A stretch of 64,000 nt of DNA from a virus. Where the stretch lies: IMG/VR virus record IMGVR_UViG_3300015262_000004, positions 1-64,000 of that record; one strand, written 5' to 3'. This document shows positions 56,043 through 63,372 of this stretch, piece by piece; position 1 is the first letter of the stretch; each line of letters opens with the position of its first letter. Made by a program: the position numbers and the translations under genes. The notes beneath the pieces were generated by a model that searched no databases, was not told the origin of the DNA, and saw nothing but the letters and a program-made list of their open reading frames with translations.

Positions 56043-58162
56043 TACTTACACTCGCTGTACCGGATGCCGTGGCCACCCTCGGCCGCAAGCGGCAGCTGTG
56101 GCCACCAGGTAGGCGACTGACTCATGACGCCGAGCATAAAGGCCAGGCAGTCATCCGCTTTTTCCTCCTTCACCACGGCAACCACTTCGTCGTGCACTGT
56201 CAGGGCCACGCCTTCCAGTGGGTCAGGGCTGCGGTACTTGTGCTGCACTTCCAGCATCTGATCGAACACCGCGTTACGAGCAAGCCACTGGCTGACGTTC
56301 TCCGTCACCGACCCGCCGTAAATCTTTTTCATGTGACGCTTTTCTTTGTCGTCGTAGACCCATTGCATCTCCAGGTCGCCGTCGAAATTCTCCAGCAGTT
56401 CCTGCCGTAGGTTGTGGTACACGATCGGGTTACGGCCTGGCTGGCTGATCTGGCCATCGTCGATCTTGCACAGCCCCCACTGGTCGATGTACCCGCCGCC
56501 ACCCCGGGCCATCCGTGGGATCGCGTTCTGGCAGCTGCGCCACAGCTTCGGTATCTCTGAGAACCTGCTGCGGTACACGGTCACGGTGCCTTGCGATTCA
56601 TCCTCGCTGAGCCGGATGCCGCCCATGGTTCGAGCCGCGTTCCTGAATGACTTCCATCCCGACTGGTACTGCAGCTGCAGCATGCCGACCTTGCCGTGTT
56701 GCCGCTCGGTGTAGTCCGCCTTGGTGATCGTCCTGTTGTACAACGTGCTGGCAAAGGATGAGTACACGTCGACGCCGGCCCGCAGCTCGGCGATCGTGTC
56801 CATCTGACCAGCCAGCAGGTGGCACACCCGCAGCTCGATCTGCGCCGAGTCAGCCACCACGATTCGATACCCCGGCGGCGCCTCGATCGCGTCACGCAAA
56901 CCGACAACGTGGCACGACTGCTGCCGCTCGTTGCTGTACACCGCGCCGTTCGCACACTTCACCTGGCCTGTGACCAGGTGGTAATCCAGCAGCCTGTCAG
57001 GCCCGTGCGGGGTCATGATCAGGGTACCCAGCGGCGTTTTCTTGCTGACCTTTCTGGTACCGGTCAGGTTCTGCATGTTGATCTTCTGCCCACCGGCCAG
57101 GCGGTGGGTGTGAACCTTGCCGTACACCATCGGCACGGGCAGCCGGCCCCGCCCTGCGATGTTGATAAACCGTTCTACCCGTGACTCGTTGATGGTTGAT
57201 TTAACGCTGAGTCGAGCGGCGGCCAGTGCCTGTATATCCTCGGCCCCCTGCGGATCTGATTCGTCTTCGTAGTCCAGCAGCGCAACCATCGGCTCATCGG
57301 TTTTCGCAAACGCGTACACCACCATCGGCGAACCGTCGGGGTTCTTTTTCTTGGGGCTCAACTTGGTCGGTGGGTCGATGTCGTAGTGCTGCTTGAACAC
57401 GTCGGCCAGTACGGCGTCCTTCCTCAACAGCCGCTGGACTTCCAGCGTCCGGGTCAGTGCATCCGTACCCGCCGGCACGCCCATGATGTCGGCCACCCGC
57501 ATCATCAGCTTGCCCTTTCGTATCTCCATATCCTGCGCCATGGTGCACAGAAGTGCACGGTTTAGGACCAGCTTGGGTTCGGCAAACATCGAGGTGGACA
57601 GACTGGCCAACCACAACTCGTTGACGGGCATCTGTGGCACGAACAAGTTGAACAATTCAAAGCAGCGATCGCTGTCGTCGCAGCAATAATCGCCGTAGTC
57701 CTGCAGTTCCCACGGGGTGAAGTCCGCGCGGCGTTTGTTCACGTACGTTTTGACCTGGGTGCCCTTGGCCTTCAACCCGTACAGCTCACACATCGCAGCC
57801 AGGGACTTCGCCTGCTTGCCACCGTGTAGCGACCGTGCCATCTGCAACGTGCAGCCATAGCCGGCCGGTCTGACGCCGATGATCTCGGTCAGGATGAACG
57901 CGTCGAACTCGGAATTGTTGTGCCCTATGCAGAAAATGCGGTGCCACGGCAGGGCTCTCAGGATCCCGCGCAGATACTCCAACGTGCCCGAGTACCAACG
58001 TGCCGGCGCCCGGCCCTTCTTGATGCTGAATCCAATGATCTCGAACCGAGGATCCCTAACGTATTCCTCGGTCGTCATGTAGGTCAGGGAGTACCCGCCC
58101 TGGTCCTTGGTGGTGTAGAACGTTTCGAAGTCGAGGGTCAACTGCAGCAACGGTTCGTTCAT
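56042..58162 (-). CDS. DNA polymerase, family A
   Basis: Encodes 706 aa; ATG at 58162 (MNEPLLQLTLDFETFYTTKD). The 3'-5' exonuclease has ExoI LDFETF (D11, E13), ExoII GHNNSEFDAFI and ExoIII DYGDYCCDDSD. The polymerase has motif A VVADSAQIELRV, a diverged motif B HGKVGMLQLQYQSG and motif C VHDEVVAVV. It is the size of T7-like polymerases and lacks the 5' nuclease domain. It would be the replicase, with the primase-helicase in the same module. Confidence 0.93.
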   Translation of the reverse strand: MNEPLLQLTLDFETFYTTKDQGGYSLTYMTTEEYVRDPRFEIIGFSIKKGRAPARWYSGTLEYLRGILRALPWHRIFCIGHNNSEFDAFILTEIIGVRPAGYGCTLQMARSLHGGKQAKSLAAMCELYGLKAKGTQVKTYVNKRRADFTPWELQDYGDYCCDDSDRCFELFNLFVPQMPVNELWLASLSTSMFAEPKLVLNRALLCTMAQDMEIRKGKLMMRVADIMGVPAGTDALTRTLEVQRLLRKDAVLADVFKQHYDIDPPTKLSPKKKNPDGSPMVVYAFAKTDEPMVALLDYEDESDPQGAEDIQALAAARLSVKSTINESRVERFINIAGRGRLPVPMVYGKVHTHRLAGGQKINMQNLTGTRKVSKKTPLGTLIMTPHGPDRLLDYHLVTGQVKCANGAVYSNERQQSCHVVGLRDAIEAPPGYRIVVADSAQIELRVCHLLAGQMDTIAELRAGVDVYSSFASTLYNRTITKADYTERQHGKVGMLQLQYQSGWKSFRNAARTMGGIRLSEDESQGTVTVYRSRFSEIPKLWRSCQNAIPRMARGGGGYIDQWGLCKIDDGQISQPGRNPIVYHNLRQELLENFDGDLEMQWVYDDKEKRHMKKIYGGSVTENVSQWLARNAVFDQMLEVQHKYRSPDPLEGVALTVHDEVVAVVKEEKADDCLAFMLGVMSQSPTWWPQLPLAAEGGHGIRYSECK

Positions 58163-58194
58163 CCAGCCTCCGAAACCGAGCGCGACCCTCGATC

Positions 58195-58413
58195 TCAATC
58201 CATGGGGTTATCCTTGGGTAGGTCGGCCTCGACTTTGCGCAGTTCCGCTAAGACGACTTCGCCCCCCGCGTGGCCTGGCTCGAACACGAACGGATACGTT
58301 CCGTTGCGCACGTTGCACACCACAGCCCGGGTTTTGTTACACAACTTCCCGATCTGGCTGTCGGTGTATCCAGCGTTGGCCAAGGTCTTAAACACTTTTT
58401 GCCAATCGGTCAT
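58195..58413 (-). CDS. Cro/XRE-like helix-turn-helix protein (72 aa)
   Basis: ATG at 58413 with GAGG about 7 nt upstream. FKTLANAGYTDSQIGKLCNK followed by TRAVVCNVRNGTYPFVFEPG is a good Cro/C1-type helix-turn-helix. It sits directly upstream of the polymerase gene. It might repress the replication operon. A weak TATACT box lies upstream (58443-58450). Confidence 0.7.
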   Translation of the reverse strand: MTDWQKVFKTLANAGYTDSQIGKLCNKTRAVVCNVRNGTYPFVFEPGHAGGEVVLAELRKVEADLPKDNPMD

Positions 58414-58493
58414 GGGTGGCCTCATCTCATAGGGGTGTGCTGTAAGTATACAGCACACCCCCGAACGCGGTCACCCCAACCTACAACCCGTTG

Positions 58494-59399
58494 TCACACG
58501 GACTGATGCTCTACCTCGGGCAATTCCAGCTCCTCTTGGGCGCCGCGTTGGATCGCTTGCCCGGTCATCTCTTCCAGTTCCCAATCGGCCAGGGCCTTGC
58601 GGCTGCGCTCCAGGTGATCAACCACCAACTCACCCGGCATGATGCCGGCGAAGGCCTGGTGCATCTTGGTCAGGTTGGTGTCGATGTCTTCGTAATTGAA
58701 CAGCTGGCTGGCGTGGATCTCCATGTTGTCCATGGCTTCGCCGATCGTTTCCAACCCGCAGAAATAGGCCATGGCCAACGTGTCTTGGCGGGCGTGCTCC
58801 AGATCCCAGGATTCACGGCCTTGCTCGTAGATCGGTGCCAACACCGGCCCGAGGATCGCGAACGCTTGAATCAGGTGGCCAGCCTGGCCCATCGCATCGG
58901 GCAGAGCGCCGTGCGACTGCCAGTTTTTAGCGAAGTACCCGTGCGGGAACAGTTCGCGGATGGTGCGCTGGTCCTTCCACTGCCAATACTTCCACGGATG
59001 AACCAGCCCCGTGCCCTTGTAAGCCGACTCCAACCACACACGGTCGCGGTCGCCGCACTGCCACAATCGAACCTTGGGATACTCACCCTCGGGCAACTCA
59101 TCGGTGAACCCCAACCACTCGCTGAATTCCACCAGCGCCTGCATCAGCGGCACACGGTTGACGTCCAGGCCAAAGATCAGAGCCTGCGTCTCGGGCTTCT
59201 GTCGCATCCACCAGGCCACGGTGCTGGCGTCGATCACGCCGCCGCCTGGCTGCTCGATGTCGACCACCCGGGAAAAGGTATCGCCGAGGGTGCCGTCATG
59301 GATGTCGAACTTGACCGCGCCGATCGACAGGATGCACGCCTCATCCTTTAGGGACAGGGTTTCGCAGTCGACGGAAACATCTTGTACTTTCGTGCTCAT
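58494..59399 (-). CDS. DEDDh 3'-5' exonuclease
   Basis: Encodes 301 aa; ATG at 59399, with TTGGAGAACCACGG upstream. Motif I VSVDCETLSLKDEACILSIG (D11, E13), a D in the second motif and HGALPDAMGQAGHLIQAF (H-x-x-x-x-D) fit the DEDDh family of RNase T/Rv2179c-like exonucleases common in phages. It could trim RNA or DNA ends during replication. It lies between polymerase and ligase genes. Confidence 0.85.
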   Translation of the reverse strand: MSTKVQDVSVDCETLSLKDEACILSIGAVKFDIHDGTLGDTFSRVVDIEQPGGGVIDASTVAWWMRQKPETQALIFGLDVNRVPLMQALVEFSEWLGFTDELPEGEYPKVRLWQCGDRDRVWLESAYKGTGLVHPWKYWQWKDQRTIRELFPHGYFAKNWQSHGALPDAMGQAGHLIQAFAILGPVLAPIYEQGRESWDLEHARQDTLAMAYFCGLETIGEAMDNMEIHASQLFNYEDIDTNLTKMHQAFAGIMPGELVVDHLERSRKALADWELEEMTGQAIQRGAQEELELPEVEHQSV

Positions 59400-59424
59400 C
59401 CGTGGTTCTCCAAGCTGTTGTGGT

Positions 59425-59850
59425 TCATTCGCCCCAGTTGTCCAGGTACGCAGCCGTTAACGCGGCAAGCGGGTCGGCGCATTCAATGCCCCGGTAGAAA
59501 CCGAACGTCTGGGCGGCCGGGTCACGTTCCCATTGCACCGCTGCCCACTGCCCCGGTTCCAACCGGCGGATCTCGCGCTTCCCGCAGGGGCTGACGAAGC
59601 CGTGTGACTTCCACCGCCAGCCCATCTTGCGCATCCGCCTCCAGGTGGACAATCGTACACCCGGACCGACTGTCTGGTACAAGGCATAGACCATGATGAC
59701 CACCGCTGTCCACGTTAGTACACTACCAATCCACCAAATAGTTGCACGCGTCCACTCTGGCAACCATTGCGAAACCACCTGCAGCAAGGCGCCGGCCGTA
59801 GTCATGGCTAAGAACCCGCCACCTCGGGTCATTCGGTCGTGCCAGTTCAT
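59425..59850 (-). CDS. Membrane-anchored paralogue-family protein (141 aa)
   Basis: Two predicted membrane spans at the N-terminus (AMTTAGALLQVVSQWL; IWWIGSVLTWTAVVIMVYAL). A soluble part follows with MGWRWKSHGFVSPCGKREIR, WAAVQWERDPAAQTFGFYRG and LAALTAAYLDNWGE. The ending matches the small-paralogue signature (A-x-L-x-N-W-G), so this is a member fused to a membrane hairpin. It is the only one with predicted membrane segments. Confidence 0.75.
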   Translation of the reverse strand: MNWHDRMTRGGGFLAMTTAGALLQVVSQWLPEWTRATIWWIGSVLTWTAVVIMVYALYQTVGPGVRLSTWRRMRKMGWRWKSHGFVSPCGKREIRRLEPGQWAAVQWERDPAAQTFGFYRGIECADPLAALTAAYLDNWGE

Positions 59851-60797
59851 CCCATATCTCTAAGGTCACGGAACCCTTCCCACACGGGGAACCGGGGCTT
59901 GTCTTTCTCACCGATCGGAAAGCGCTTGAACTTGGCGATGCGGCCCACCAGCTGGTCGCGGATAGCCCACAGTTGCCGGCGCTGGTCGGCAGTAAACCCG
60001 TTGCCAATGTTGAACTCAGCACCGGCCAGGTTCTTGCAGACCAGCGCGCCGAGGGTGCCCTTGCCTACCATCCCACCGGCGTGGCTCGACCGCTTGGTGT
60101 AGCCCAACTCGTTGATGGTGGCTTCGTTGGTGTTGTGCATCTCCTCGATGTAACCAATCACCAGCGCCTCATCGCTCACGAACCGCTTGAACTTGTACAG
60201 CCAGCCCTCTAGAACGGTCGATCGGCCGTGTTTGTACGGGCCTGTCGGGTCGCGGCCCATCAGTCCCTCGAACCCCAGGTTGATCGCGTTCTGCTCGGCC
60301 CGCAGCAGCTGCTCGATGTTGTGCACCATGATGTGCCGCAACACTTTTATCCACGGGGCGTGCCGCTCGATCTCATCGGCGTACTGCGTCAGGCGGTTGT
60401 ACCTGCCCTGGAACACATGACGCTGCACCTCGCTGATCGGCACGTAGTCGAACACGTACCAAGTAAAGGCCGGCGCTTCGTCCCGGGACATCACACCGCT
60501 GGTGGTGCGGTTGAACACACCCTCACCGGTGGCACTACCCACCACCAGCTCACCGTCGAAGGGTGCCGGTAGGTTGGCTGCGTAGGAAAGGGACTGGATG
60601 TGTTTGTTTGGGATCAGCTTGAGTGAACGTGAGTACAGCCGTCCACCCCAACGTGTTGCCCGTATACCGTCCACCTTGGGGCTGACCAGATACGGGAACC
60701 GCAGCTGGTCAGGCGGGGGTGCATCGGCAGCCAGCATCGGACGCTTCGGCGCAACCGTGGGTAAAAAGGGCAGCTCAGCCTCGGGGCTCAGGTCCAT
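59847..60797 (-). CDS. ATP-dependent DNA ligase
   Basis: Encodes 316 aa. Nucleotidyltransferase motif I SPKVDGIR (adenylated Lys41), motif III FDGELV (F80-D-G-E), motif IV GFEGLMGR (E177) and motif V LYKFKRF. It is the size of small T7-type ligases. The start at 60797 has an AGGTG site, and palindrome copy 13 lies further upstream. It overlaps the membrane protein gene (ATGA). It seals nicks during replication. Confidence 0.92.
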   Translation of the reverse strand: MDLSPEAELPFLPTVAPKRPMLAADAPPPDQLRFPYLVSPKVDGIRATRWGGRLYSRSLKLIPNKHIQSLSYAANLPAPFDGELVVGSATGEGVFNRTTSGVMSRDEAPAFTWYVFDYVPISEVQRHVFQGRYNRLTQYADEIERHAPWIKVLRHIMVHNIEQLLRAEQNAINLGFEGLMGRDPTGPYKHGRSTVLEGWLYKFKRFVSDEALVIGYIEEMHNTNEATINELGYTKRSSHAGGMVGKGTLGALVCKNLAGAEFNIGNGFTADQRRQLWAIRDQLVGRIAKFKRFPIGEKDKPRFPVWEGFRDLRDMG

Positions 60798-60818
60798 CTA
60801 TGCACCTATGTTCGGGGT

Positions 60819-60841
60819 GCCGTCCCTACAATAGGGACGGC
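60819..60841. repeat. Dispersed hairpin palindrome, copy 13
   Basis: Divergent copy: GCCGTCCCTA and TAGGGACGGC arms with the centre CAA instead of CTG, so the central pair is lost but the stem is kept. It is 22 nt upstream of the ligase start. Confidence 0.85.
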
Positions 60842-60850
60842 CCGGGTCCA

Positions 60851-61240
60851 TCAGTGTGTGGTGTCGCCCTTGCCGGCGCTGACCTTCTCGGCGTACATGT
60901 TGCGGGTGCTGTCATTGATGTACTTGAGGCCCACCAGCAGGGCCAGCTCAGGTGCGTTCGTCAGCTGCTCCGGTGGTACGCCGGCCTCGCCAGAGCTAAG
61001 CCGTTCGGTACCGATCGCAGTCAACATGCACACCACGAAAGACTCCATCGCGTGGACCGACGCCATGCTGACAATGGATACCTCGCGATCGTCGGTGGTC
61101 TTGAGCAACACGAACTCCGAAGGGTCGTCGAGCAACTTGTGCACGTCCTTCAACGCGTTGTCATAGAACCCCAGGAACTCAGCCCGGGCGGCCGCCTCCT
61201 CGGCGTCCACCACAGGAATCCCGTTGTTGTTATCGCTCAT
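60851..61240 (-). CDS. Hypothetical protein (129 aa)
   Basis: ATG at 61240 with AAGGAAGG upstream. Acidic helical protein (VVDAEEAAARAEFLGFYDNA) followed by SIVSMASVHAMESFVVCMLT. It is co-directional with the DUF3150/VWA module, downstream of it and ahead of the ligase gene. No domain recognised. Confidence 0.7.
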   Translation of the reverse strand: MSDNNNGIPVVDAEEAAARAEFLGFYDNALKDVHKLLDDPSEFVLLKTTDDREVSIVSMASVHAMESFVVCMLTAIGTERLSSGEAGVPPEQLTNAPELALLVGLKYINDSTRNMYAEKVSAGKGDTTH

Positions 61241-61241
61241 G

Positions 61242-61589
61242 TCATCCTTCCTTTTGCATGCCGTGGATGGTGATTTCACCCCACTTGTGGTTGAGCACGA
61301 CGATCTCCACCGTGCCGCCTTTACTGCCCACACCCAGCACTGCCACGCGGCTGATCTCGGCCAGCGTGATGTGCGGGTTGGTCACATAGACCGTGCCCTT
61401 TTCGTACACCGCCACCGGCTCGCCCGCACTGGGTGGCTCGACGATCGGCAGCAACCCGAGGGATCGCATCATGTTGGTGGTGCGGATCTCGACCCGTTTC
61501 ATCCGATCCAGAATCTCCGGCACGGCGGCCAGGTTCTGGATCTCATGGGTCAGCGCGCGCACCAACTTGTTGTGGGTTTCATCGTTCAT
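61242..61589 (-). CDS. Hypothetical protein (115 aa)
   Basis: ATG at 61589, overlapping the upstream stop (ATGA). The N-terminal half is helical (LVRALTHEIQNLAAVPEILD) and the C-terminal half beta-rich with NHKWGEITIHGMQKEG. It follows the DUF3150-like gene in the operon. No domain recognised. Confidence 0.7.
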   Translation of the reverse strand: MNDETHNKLVRALTHEIQNLAAVPEILDRMKRVEIRTTNMMRSLGLLPIVEPPSAGEPVAVYEKGTVYVTNPHITLAEISRVAVLGVGSKGGTVEIVVLNHKWGEITIHGMQKEG

Positions 61590-62473
61590 TGCATCTCCCC
61601 GCTAAAGAAATCCATGATGTCCTTGTGCATTGACTTGGCCGCCATGAACGTCTCTTGCCGCGATAGTGGGTCTTCACGCAACACGCTTGGCTCATGGGCG
61701 CAGAGCTTGTCGCGGAGACTGTCGGCCAGGTCGGCCAACAGTGGGTTGTTGATGATGTTCAACGCCGGCAACAGGTCGGCCAGCTCACGGGCATTATCCA
61801 CCAGGCTGTCACGAAACTTGTTGTCCGGGTTGCCCAGGCGTTCGATGTAGCTGTTGACGACCTTCTCTACCCGCTCGAACGCATCGCGCTGTGCTTGTTG
61901 CAGAGCGAGCGCTGTGCCTTGGCTGATCTCCTCGCGAATGCGGTCGACCTCCTCGACACCCAGGTCACAACGGAAGTCCTCACCCATCGGCAGCGGGGAA
62001 ACGCTCACCTTGAAATTGAACTTGCAGTGGACCGCGCCGACGGTTGGGTAGTCGTTGTCTTCGAACAGCGCCCCCAGCAGGCGCCGTGCTTCCTGGCGCA
62101 TCAGTGGGTATTCCTGCAGAAACACGTTGACCAACGAATCGAACTGATCGGCGTAGCCGTTCATCTTGGTGATGTAATCCATGTACCCGAAGTTAGACAG
62201 GATGCGCGGGCCATTGTCCGACCATGGCAGGGTGCGCTTGTAGTGCTCGGCACGGGCTGTGTTGACCAGCGCCTTGATGTCATCGAGCGCCCCGCCTTCG
62301 ACCAGCGACTTATAGTAGGCACCTTGGGTCGACACCACCTGGTTGCTGGTGTTGACGTCCTTGGTGGCTTTGCGGTCGGTCTTGCGGGCGGTCCACTGGC
62401 TGACGTTGAGGTTCACCAGCATGGCACGGGCATGGATGCGGACAGGTTCGATCTGTTGGGTCATAGCGTTCAT
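61586..62473 (-). CDS. DUF3150-like protein of the MoxR/VWA module (295 aa)
   Basis: ATG at 62473 with GGAG 8 nt upstream; an earlier in-frame GTG at 62482 lies too close to the site. The sequence ARAMLVNLNVSQWTARKTDR, then QGAYYKSLVEGGALDDIKAL and long helices, is the pattern of DUF3150 proteins that accompany MoxR ATPase and VWA/metallopeptidase genes in phages. All three genes are present here if the genome is circular. The module may remodel a complex. Its role in infection is unknown. Confidence 0.75.
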   Translation of the reverse strand: MNAMTQQIEPVRIHARAMLVNLNVSQWTARKTDRKATKDVNTSNQVVSTQGAYYKSLVEGGALDDIKALVNTARAEHYKRTLPWSDNGPRILSNFGYMDYITKMNGYADQFDSLVNVFLQEYPLMRQEARRLLGALFEDNDYPTVGAVHCKFNFKVSVSPLPMGEDFRCDLGVEEVDRIREEISQGTALALQQAQRDAFERVEKVVNSYIERLGNPDNKFRDSLVDNARELADLLPALNIINNPLLADLADSLRDKLCAHEPSVLREDPLSRQETFMAAKSMHKDIMDFFSGEMQ

Positions 62474-62539
62474 CTTCTTCACTCCAAAAAGGTATAGCGT
62501 AGGTTGTTACAACGTGTTGGTGTATCGGTTTGTGTAGTT

Positions 62540-62569
62540 ACTATATAGCCCAGAGTAAACAGTTGTCCA
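62540..62569 (-). promoter_or_regulatory. Sigma70-like promoter for the DUF3150/ligase operon
   Basis: On the minus strand TGGACA (62564-62569) and TATAGT (62540-62545) are 18 bp apart. It lies about 67 bp upstream of the start of the DUF3150-like gene. Unlike three other promoters here, no long palindrome covers the -10 box, only CTATATAG. Confidence 0.6.
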
Positions 62570-62575
62570 CTCGGG

Positions 62576-62875
62576 CTATCGGTTTTCTACCGCGAACAGC
62601 TTCGGATATTCCACTGAAAGGTAGACGGTCATTGCTTGGGGTGCCAGCCAGGGTGTGTCCACCCCGTCCAGCGTGAACTTTAGGTGGTACTCACCCGGCC
62701 CGACAGACGAATGTTGCACGAACAGCCGGGGCTTGCTGCCCAAGGGGTCGCCAAACGTGGGCTTGTTGCGCAGCTCGACGCCGTTGACCATCAGGCGCGG
62801 GATCAACAGACCCAGCAACTGACGGCTGTCCGGGTGAAAGCAGCTCGCAACCGTGACCCACGGACCGGCGGCCAT
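62576..62875 (-). CDS. Hypothetical protein (99 aa)
   Basis: ATG at 62875, overlapping the upstream stop by TGATG. It encodes MAAGPWVTVASCFHPDSRQL, then beta-rich sequence with GEYHLKFTLDGVDTPWLAPQ and LSVEYPKLF. No domain recognised. It belongs to the operon that begins with the VWA protein. Confidence 0.7.
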   Translation of the reverse strand: MAAGPWVTVASCFHPDSRQLLGLLIPRLMVNGVELRNKPTFGDPLGSKPRLFVQHSSVGPGEYHLKFTLDGVDTPWLAPQAMTVYLSVEYPKLFAVENR

Positions 62876-63072
62876 CAGTCTTCGAACTGCAGTTTCATGA
62901 TCAGGTCGTCGACGTCCGCCTCATCCAGCGAGGTCAGGGTGTCGTCATCGGTGGCCACCGCCTGCAGCTCATCGCTGCGGTTGGCCGGCTCGCACATGCC
63001 TTGTTCCTGCCAGTAACGCAGGGCGGCAATGATCGTGGCCAGGTCTTCGTTCGGTCCGTTAAACAGGCTCAT
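62875..63072 (-). CDS. Small acidic protein (65 aa)
   Basis: ATG at 63072 with GTGGAGTAGACAAG upstream. MSLFNGPNEDLATIIAALRY and an acidic end with LDEADVDDLIMKLQFED. Such acidic helical proteins are sometimes DNA mimics or inhibitors, but nothing specific is recognised here. Confidence 0.68.
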   Translation of the reverse strand: MSLFNGPNEDLATIIAALRYWQEQGMCEPANRSDELQAVATDDDTLTSLDEADVDDLIMKLQFED

Positions 63073-63099
63073 CTTGTCTACTCCACAACGGGTTGTCAG

Positions 63100-63372
63100 T
63101 TATAGCAGCCCTTCCAGGCGGCCCCACACCAGCACCTCATCGAGGTCTGGGCTTTGGAATACGTTAGTCGGCCCGACCAATAGTCTCCACCCTGGTGGGG
63201 TCGTGTCCAGATGCGTCCACTCTGACAGCTGGACGCTCACCATTTGATACGGCGTGCCCTGGTACATCACCGGCGCGACCCGAACATAGGTGACCTCACT
63301 GAATACCGACTGAGTCAGGCCGTACGATTCCAGTCGCGCGGCCTGGTCAGCGGTCAGCTGATAGTTACTCAC
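63100..63372 (-). CDS. Hypothetical protein (90 aa), possible distant paralogue
   Basis: GTG start at 63372, overlapping the VWA stop. It contains QAARLESYGLTQSVFSEVTY, GWRLLVGPTNVFQSPDLDEV and a short C-terminal LVWGRLEGLL. The aromatic strand, F-x-x-P and hydrophobic final helix give it the outline of the small-paralogue family, without the exact signature. Confidence 0.65.
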   Translation of the reverse strand: MSNYQLTADQAARLESYGLTQSVFSEVTYVRVAPVMYQGTPYQMVSVQLSEWTHLDTTPPGWRLLVGPTNVFQSPDLDEVLVWGRLEGLL

